A stretch of DNA of 64,000 nucleotides, taken from positions 103,314-167,313 of the forward strand of contig MNCI01026525.1 of assembly GCA_015680685.1 (NCBI GenBank). The letters are read 5' to 3'. Below are positions 58,611-64,000 of the stretch, piece by piece. Position 1 is the stretch's first letter, and each line of letters begins with the position of its first letter. This DNA comes from Gnetum montanum. Lineage: Eukaryota > Streptophyta > Gnetopsida > Gnetales > Gnetaceae. A model generated the notes under the pieces. The model searched no databases. It was given only the letters and a program-made list of their open reading frames with translations, and was not told where the DNA came from. The translations under genes and the position numbers were made by a program.

Positions 58611-59289
58611 GAAGAAAAAATGGTTAAAATGGATTATTGACTATAAATAGCAAGTGGGGGTATAGCCCTTTACCAAAAATTGAAAGATGAAAAGGTGGTA
58701 GCAAACTTTACCTATGCTGGCTTCCTAGCTATCACACCCTCGAATGCCCATCTTGGCTTCCTACCTATCACGTCCTTGGATGTGGTAGGGGGTCAAGGAG
58801 GGGTGAGATGGAGGGATCTCACACCTTTCAAAACCAATGTTGGAGAAAGGAGGAAAAGTTTTATAGTCAAAATAAAAGCCTAAAACTTTCTCAAAATGGT
58901 TTTGGCAAATTATCAAATTTCATAATAAGGAGAAGGGAAAAGTATTTTTGATTGGTGTTAAGCTAATTTTGGTTTTATTGTTAAAATGGTAGCAAGAGAT
59001 GCAATGTTTACATGTGGATGATCAACACTAGCTTTGGCTTTGGGAATTTCCAACAGATGTTATGAAAATTCAACACCCAACCACCTACAACTTCCACACT
59101 AGAGTTTCTATCGAAGGGGGGTAAGGAAAAACATTGGGTTTTCAAGGGAATTTCAAGGTTTCTACTTAATAAATCAAAAAATTTCAAAGGCTAACTAATG
59201 TTGGCAATGAGGGAGACAAATTTGGCCGCAAAAATCTAATGGAGGCCCTCTTTCGAGCACCATGAAACTATTGCAACAAAAAATCTTAG
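58611..59289 (-). other. Probable gypsy leader; no gene recognised
   Basis: Lies between the minus-strand gag start and the LTR-like segment to its right. One open frame on the plus strand (58680-58883) has no domain. A PBS could not be placed with confidence. Confidence 0.35.
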
Positions 59290-59937
59290 TCGGTAGAAAA
59301 CCAAGGATTCTCAACCACTAATAGCATCAACCCCAAATCCTAGGGCCTCCAAGCAAAAAAAGGGATTTAAGATGCCCTGGAAAACTTGGTAGATTACCCA
59401 AGGACTTAGGGGGTGCAAAATAAGGGTGTAAAATATGGAAAAATTTATAGATCTAAAACCCAAAATGAACACAAATTACACACAAAAGTGTAACTATAAA
59501 CTTTATTCATTAAACAAAGAATGAGCTTAGGAATGCTCAACAATCTGGATGCTTAGCTGCTCCTAATGTTTTTAAAACTCCTCTACTACTACTCTAAATC
59601 TACAACTTGGTTCACTACTAGGATGGCAAGGTGTGAAGGATAGAGGTTGTCAAGATGCTCCACACTGAGATTTGGCGATCCCAAAAGGGTAAAATTGACA
59701 CTCTAGGCTCACAAGTCCCAAAGGGGGTAATAGGAATAATAAGGTTACAATGGTTCCACATTGTTAGGCCCCAAGAGGTTGTGTTTTTGCTAGAAAGCAA
59801 GAGCTCTTGGATGCCAAATGCTCAAATTATGCAAAATGCCAAGGTGTGGAATCTTGAAATGGTGTCAATGTATGGTTTCTATAAGGTTTTCACAATGGTT
59901 TGGCCTACAAATTGGTTGTAAATGGCTAAGAGATTAG
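59290..59937 (-). repeat. Gypsy LTR-like segment, copy 2, left part
   Basis: Homologous to 35850-36560 (words listed there). It is interrupted at 59937/59938 by the 3.9-kb insertion and continues at 63841. As with copy 1, the orientation is minus: gag follows to the left. Confidence 0.75.
59933..59937 (+). repeat. Target site duplication of the 3.9-kb insertion, left (ATTAG)
   Basis: ATTAG directly before the TGTTGGCACA start and again at 63836-63840 directly after GCCAACA. Confidence 0.88.
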
Positions 59938-60749
59938 TGTTGGCACATTTTGGACATTTCATGGAACAGAGATATGAGATGATTGAAACCCTCAAAATAT
60001 TTCAATAGAACTACTGAAATGGCAAGATGAAGGTATTGATTCCTGTCATTCGCTAAAAAATATTGGATGAGATGGGATGCATTTATTCTCCCTAATTTTA
60101 ATTCTCCGGATTATCAATCAAACTGATACTTAGCATGGGAAACAAGCATATGATTTTGCTTCTCAAAATTCACTAAGTTGGAACTTTTACGTGCCCATCA
60201 CTTTTTTGGATATTCCATAGGTCTGTCTAACTCTCATTTGGAACATGCTTTGAGGTGGATTAGGTATACTAGAGTATTATCCTCATAGCAACATCATTGG
60301 TTGTATACATCATCAACTAAAGCATTCCTTGCATGGAGCCCTTAAGGAGGAAAGGCATGCATATCAGGGAGACCATAATATTATTGGTGGAAATAATGAT
60401 GCACATATGAAAGATAGTGAATAGAAGGTTACAAGAGATAATGTGCCAATGATGATTGAATTCTTTATTGTTAGAAATACTTTCAAGAATTGATCATTTG
60501 GATAGTGGTAAAGAATGAGCAAGAGCTATCCTTAGGGAAAGGTGGTAGAAAATAGTGTTTTAGGCTGCCGAAATTTGTTGAAGGTATCTGCACTCTGCCT
60601 AAAATAATTTGGAAAGAATTTCAAAAGAAATACGAACTTGTCAAAGAATGGAAAAGCTTAGGCAATATGTTGATTAGTAAGCTATTAAAAGGAAATAGAT
60701 GGCAAATAAACCAGATGATGTCAACAGGGCCCATCCCTAGGAGGAAATT

Positions 60750-61045
60750 ATGGCAAATAATGCCTGGGATTCGAACCTTGGAGGCCTATTTTTACCGTTT
60801 CCAAGTACAGCACGCAGACTACTACGGCCACTAGTATCAACACCATCACCAAGCTTCCAAACTAAGGTTCAAGTGCAAGCATACGGAGGCATGCCAAAGC
60901 CTCAACATCCAAACCCATCTCCTCCTCTAATAGTTGGTGTTGCGCCATCAGCGCATCCTAGAGTCAGAGCATGTCGTTGTCAAGCCACTGATCCATACAG
61001 CATCGCACAAAGGTTACGGTGGAAAGAAAGATTACAGAACTAGGG
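60750..61045 (+). pseudogene. bHLH transcription factor fragment (UNE12/LRL-like)
   Basis: The frame starts MANNAWDSNLGG and reads a Pro/Ser-rich part, then PRVRACRCQATDPYSIAQRL followed by RWKERL. Plant bHLH proteins of the UNE12/LRL group have [20 protein letters not shown] at the start of the basic helix, which binds the E-box, and many begin MANN. Here two basic Arg and a Gly are replaced by Cys, the conserved His by Tyr and the key Glu by Gln, and the frame stops before the first helix is complete. The middle of the protein is shortened. It is a dead gene piece inside the LTR-like insertion. Confidence 0.75.
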
Positions 61046-61234
61046 TTTGGCAATATTATGAGCCTCCGCCATGGGGTGCAACCAATGAGCAAGGGACAAG
61101 TAACACATATGAAACCACCACTACAGTCCACGCCACAACAAAGAGATGGAACTGATCCACCTCCGCCACCTGCACATCGGCCATTGCCACAGCTACACAC
61201 AACATCCTGTTCTGCGCCCTTTTGCAGGCTCCTT

Positions 61235-61635
61235 GTTTTGGCACAGCCATCGAGAATGGTTGTGATGGTGTAATCGTTGGAATTTATCCACGCTTGCTGC
61301 ATCCAACGAAAAATGCCAAAACCCTCACTCACGCAATTGTTGGCAACGTAACCGGAGATTAAGGTAGTGCAGGATACAACATCTAGTTCAGGAATTTCAC
61401 GAAAAACTTGGAGTGCGTCACCCTGGCTTCCATATTTGGCATACATGTGGATGAGCTTGTTGCACAGAGATTTTTCTAGGGGAATTACCAAAGCTACCTT
61501 CATGTGTAAGTGGATGTAGCGGCCATAGACTAGGGCTCTGTTTCTTGTGCAGCATTGCAGTAGGCATAAACCACTGCATAGCCTCCGCATAAGCCATCGA
61601 TGGGCCTGCCCCTTCTGCATTAGCCCTTGCATGAT
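61235..61635 (-). pseudogene. PPR protein fragment
   Basis: The minus strand reads YIHLHMKVAL, LCNKLIHMYAKYGSQGDALQ, VFREIPELDVVSCTTLISGY, FGIFRWMQQAWINSNDYTIT and TILDGCAKTRSLQKG. These are two to three pentatricopeptide repeats of the plant PLS class (usual words LI-MYAKCGS--DA--VF, DVVSW--LI-GY, P-DYTF-S-L-AC). Such proteins bind organelle RNA and direct editing or processing. An upstream frameshift joins it to a second frame at 61418-61642. N-terminus, most repeats and any E/DYW domain are missing. The frame then runs on through the opposite strand of the neighbouring segment to 60964, which is a fusion by chance. Confidence 0.82.
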
Positions 61636-61639
61636 TTTT

Positions 61640-62215
61640 CATGCATCAATACACAAACAGAAATGGGGATGAGAAGCCTAACTGCCACAACAGAAGTGGC
61701 AAGGAAGCAAGGAAGCTTTAGGCACAGGTGATGCGACACGTGCCAAAAAATTTCTGAGCAAGGCTAAATGCCTTGATCCTTCTCTGCCCATCGATGATCC
61801 CCAAGATATGGGCAAGTGATGCATGTATACATTGGTTAAATGACGATGCAACTATTAAAATGGAGCTGCTGGTGCTCACAATGCGATGCTACCAGTCTTC
61901 ACTAGCAAGTGCGAGAGCTATCACCACTACAAGTCCACCAACAGAAACATGTGTGACCTGCCGCACATGAACACGGCACATCTGGAAATCATTTCCAGTG
62001 ATAATGAAGATGGATCAGCTAGAAACACGTTAGCAATTTGGGCTGGCTTGTTAAATTCAATTGAGAAATATGTCTATCCAATTGTTGGTATTTGGTTTAT
62101 CATTAACGTGGCTTCAGCATCATTCATTTTGCTAAAATTTGTTAAGCCCCTTATTTTACTTCAACGTCCTTTCCTTATCCACTTTAAAAAGGGCTGTTTT
62201 TATTCACAAAGGAAA
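61640..62215 (+). other. Unassigned part of the insertion with a coding-like stretch
   Basis: A frame at 61970-62140 reads NTAHLEIISSDNEDGSARNT and then SIEKYVYPIVGIWFIINVAS. The acidic part and the hydrophobic segment could be from a membrane protein, but no family is recognised. Confidence 0.25.
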
Positions 62216-62217
62216 GA

Positions 62218-62640
62218 GATTTAAGGGACTTTTGTATAGCATCATTTGTAAAGAAGACATTTGGCTATTATCCCTTTTATTCCTATGGAAGTTGTAACTT
62301 CCTATGATAGTTACAACTATGATATTTGTAACTAATTTTAATTTTGATTACCATGAAGACACTTGGCAATTAAAAAGGCCACTTGTCAACTATAGCTTTT
62401 TTGTCTCCATGGTGACCACTTGGCGACTGAAGGGCCACTTGTCAATTAAATGGGACACTTGTCACCTGCAGCTTTTTTATCTCTATGGTGGTTACAACCA
62501 CCCAAAATTTTTGTAACTTACCTAACTTGTTGGGCAAGTAATCTCCTAACTTGTTGGGCAAGTTACTTGGGAGAGAAGTTAGCAAAAATATTTTGAATGT
62601 AACTACTTTTTGAACCCTATAAAAAGGCTTCAAGGGTAAG
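62218..62640 (+). promoter_or_regulatory. LTR-like promoter with TATA box
   Basis: GTAACT and GTTACAA words recur (62290-62340, 62490-62520) and CCACTTG/GACACTTG-type words recur (62357-62462). CTATAAAAAG lies at 62618-62627, followed by GCTTCAAGGGTA. TAACTTGTTGGGCAAGT occurs twice in tandem (62524 and 62552). The segment matches 19390-19692 in order and wording. Confidence 0.7.
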
Positions 62641-63835
62641 AAGAAAGATATAAGACACTTGGGGTCACACTTGGGATCACACATTTGGGGTCTTGAAAGA
62701 TTTGTAAAGCAGATTGCTTGTAAAATGACTTGCTAAAGAAAATATTTCAGCCTCTTTGTCATAGTCCTATGAGTTATGCTTATTGTTTTTTATTTTGTTT
62801 AAGTTGTTTAGCTAGTGGTTTACATAGTATCATGCTTGGCAAGTAATTTTGGGATTTTTAGATTGCTCTTATTGTTCTTGGTGCACGATAGAAATTTTTA
62901 TTAAAATTTTGCCATAGAAGCGCTTGTGTTTTAAAGCCTTAAAAGCATTTTAGTAGTGAATTTGGTTATTGTGCAACGTATCAGAACTACTATTGAGATC
63001 ATTGTAAGAGAGCCTCTGCTTGTAGTCATGCCGTTGAACGATTCAATAGTCAAGAGGGTTTAGAAAATCTTTGGTATTTTGATGGGACCAGAATAGCTTT
63101 ATTTTCTCTTTAAAGTGAATCTTCGTGGTATTTCAATCAGAAACTGTTAAGTCTTTTGAAGGTTATGTTGAATGCAATTGTTGACATCCATTATCTATCC
63201 AAAATGGAGTCTCGTATGTGATAGTTTACGTAGCAATTTTTTTTTCTGGTAGCATAGTAGGATTGTCTTGAAGAAATTGCTTATTTGAGCCTTGGAAGTT
63301 TGAACAATTCGTAGATATTGAATTTGGGATATATTTATTGTAAAGTGTTTACTCGTATCATTTTACCTTGTTTAAATATTTGAGGTCTTAACACAAATCT
63401 GCTTTCCTTTCTGTCTATTTCCATTGAATCTTGCTCTATTTCTAGTTTTCTTGTGGAACTATCTCTTTCTTTGGGGGAAATTAGAAGTAGATTCGCAGAG
63501 TTGTGATCAAATGTTTTTGTAAAATTTTATTTGTTACAAGTACGTATTATAAGGACCGCGTAGACTAGGCAATTGAACAAAATAGGAACTCTCAACAACT
63601 CACAGTACTTGGCAAAGTTGGCTGAATCTCTTTAAGATAAGTCATTTGTAGTTTACACAGAACGCAATTGTTTCATTTTCCACAACCGCACACCGCAACA
63701 GCACACACACATACTCACATTAACTACTGAGTCTATTTGGAGGTATCTAGGCCTTGGTGTTGCCAGAGACCAACAAGCACATAAATCCTGTTCAAGGACA
63801 CTCGTTGGCGGTTGGGTCCCAAATGATCGCCAACA
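62641..63835 (+). other. R-U5-like part of the insertion; no gene
   Basis: About 1.2 kb from the TATA box to the GCCAACA end. There is no long frame with a domain. A CA-rich stretch lies at 63690-63720. Confidence 0.5.
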
Positions 63836-63840
63836 ATTAG
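63836..63840 (+). repeat. Target site duplication of the 3.9-kb insertion, right (ATTAG)
   Basis: Exact match to 59933-59937. Confidence 0.88.
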
Positions 63841-64000
63841 CTGCCAAATTGTTGCAAATTACTTCATGTTAAAGGAGGATATGTGAAATTCACCCCCATG
63901 CATCCTACTGGCTGACCCATTCACACTAGAGGAAGAGTGCTAATGCTAAGGGAGATGAGAGATCAATGCTAGGGGTGAAGGCTAAACCCCTCCATGCTAA
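63841..64000 (-). repeat. Gypsy LTR-like segment, copy 2, right part (runs off the window)
   Basis: Continues the homology to copy 1 from about 36563 on: CCAAATTG-TGCAAATT, CCCATGCATCC, GAGAGATCAATG and TCCATGCTAA. It extends past the window end. Confidence 0.75.

Larger units (their letters stand above)
59938..63835 (+). mobile_element. 3898-bp LTR-like insertion carrying host-gene fragments (solo LTR candidate)
   Basis: The ends TGTTGGC and GCCAACA are inverted repeats of seven bases (TG...CA), flanked by ATTAG. The surrounding sequence resumes the LTR copy known intact at 36 kb, so both junctions are well fixed. Inside, in order: about 0.8 kb unassigned, a bHLH fragment, a PPR fragment on the opposite strand, a promoter part with a TATA box at 62618, and about 1.2 kb of R-U5-like sequence. 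No PBS, gag, pol or internal second LTR was found. It is best read as a solo LTR with an enlarged U3, or else a non-autonomous element without recognisable internal parts. It is CpG-retaining compared with its target, hence younger. Confidence 0.8.

Overview
The window looks like an intergenic, repeat-dominated stretch of a very large seed-plant nuclear genome, most likely a gymnosperm such as a conifer. This rests on plant-type gene remnants (a kinesin-14, a UNE12/LRL-like bHLH, a plant-mitochondrial-type PPR protein, EF-1alpha), on stacked LTR retrotransposons that are mostly old and decayed, and on the absence of any intact host gene. The species assignment is inference; no taxon-specific marker was seen. 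No tRNA, rRNA or CRISPR array was recognised.

Left part (1-9.3 kb): a CpG-retaining promoter-like block (a GCGTAA/TTACGC cluster followed by ACGT elements, a G-box and a TATA box), then three unrelated broken host-gene fragments: kinesin-14 (4.2-5.4 kb, minus strand, intronless), a probable Acinus-like piece (6.0 kb) and EF-1alpha (7.8-8.0 kb, minus strand). A Ty3/gypsy pol fragment follows at 8.8-9.27 kb.

Copia and its host segment (9.275-19.69 kb): an LTR-like sequence starts at 9275. A well-preserved Ty1/copia element (9953-16844) sits in it, with two 510-bp LTRs, an AGGTT target duplication, a PBS, a PPT and one gag-pol frame broken by a single TGA. To its right lie pieces of a UvrD/Rep-type helicase and an F-box/LRR-like gene, ending in a TATA-containing LTR-like promoter cut off near 19.69 kb.

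Centre (19.69-59 kb): old, CpG-poor, AT-rich gypsy remains on both strands. These are a plus-strand integrase, an uncharacterised coiled-coil ORF and an LTR (19.7-26.6 kb); a minus-strand ORF and LTR (34.4-36.8 kb); a minus-strand RT/RNase H/integrase (38.6-41.4 kb); a roughly 185-bp tandem array of palindrome-centred units (41.95-44.76 kb); a plus-strand ORF, LTR, PBS and gag-PR-RT-RH-IN series (46.2-54.6 kb); and a minus-strand gag-protease (55.1-58.6 kb). Stops in the decayed frames are mostly TAG, often where Gln is expected.

Right end (59.3-64 kb): a second copy of the 36-kb LTR is split by a 3898-bp insertion (59938-63835). That insertion has TGTTGGC/GCCAACA ends and an ATTAG target duplication, and carries bHLH and PPR fragments upstream of a TATA box. 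It shares its first ~25 bp and its promoter segment with the sequence starting at 9275, but the host fragments differ. The most notable candidate system here is therefore a family of large LTRs whose U3-like part holds different host-gene pieces in different copies. Nothing in the window appears to encode a working host protein.
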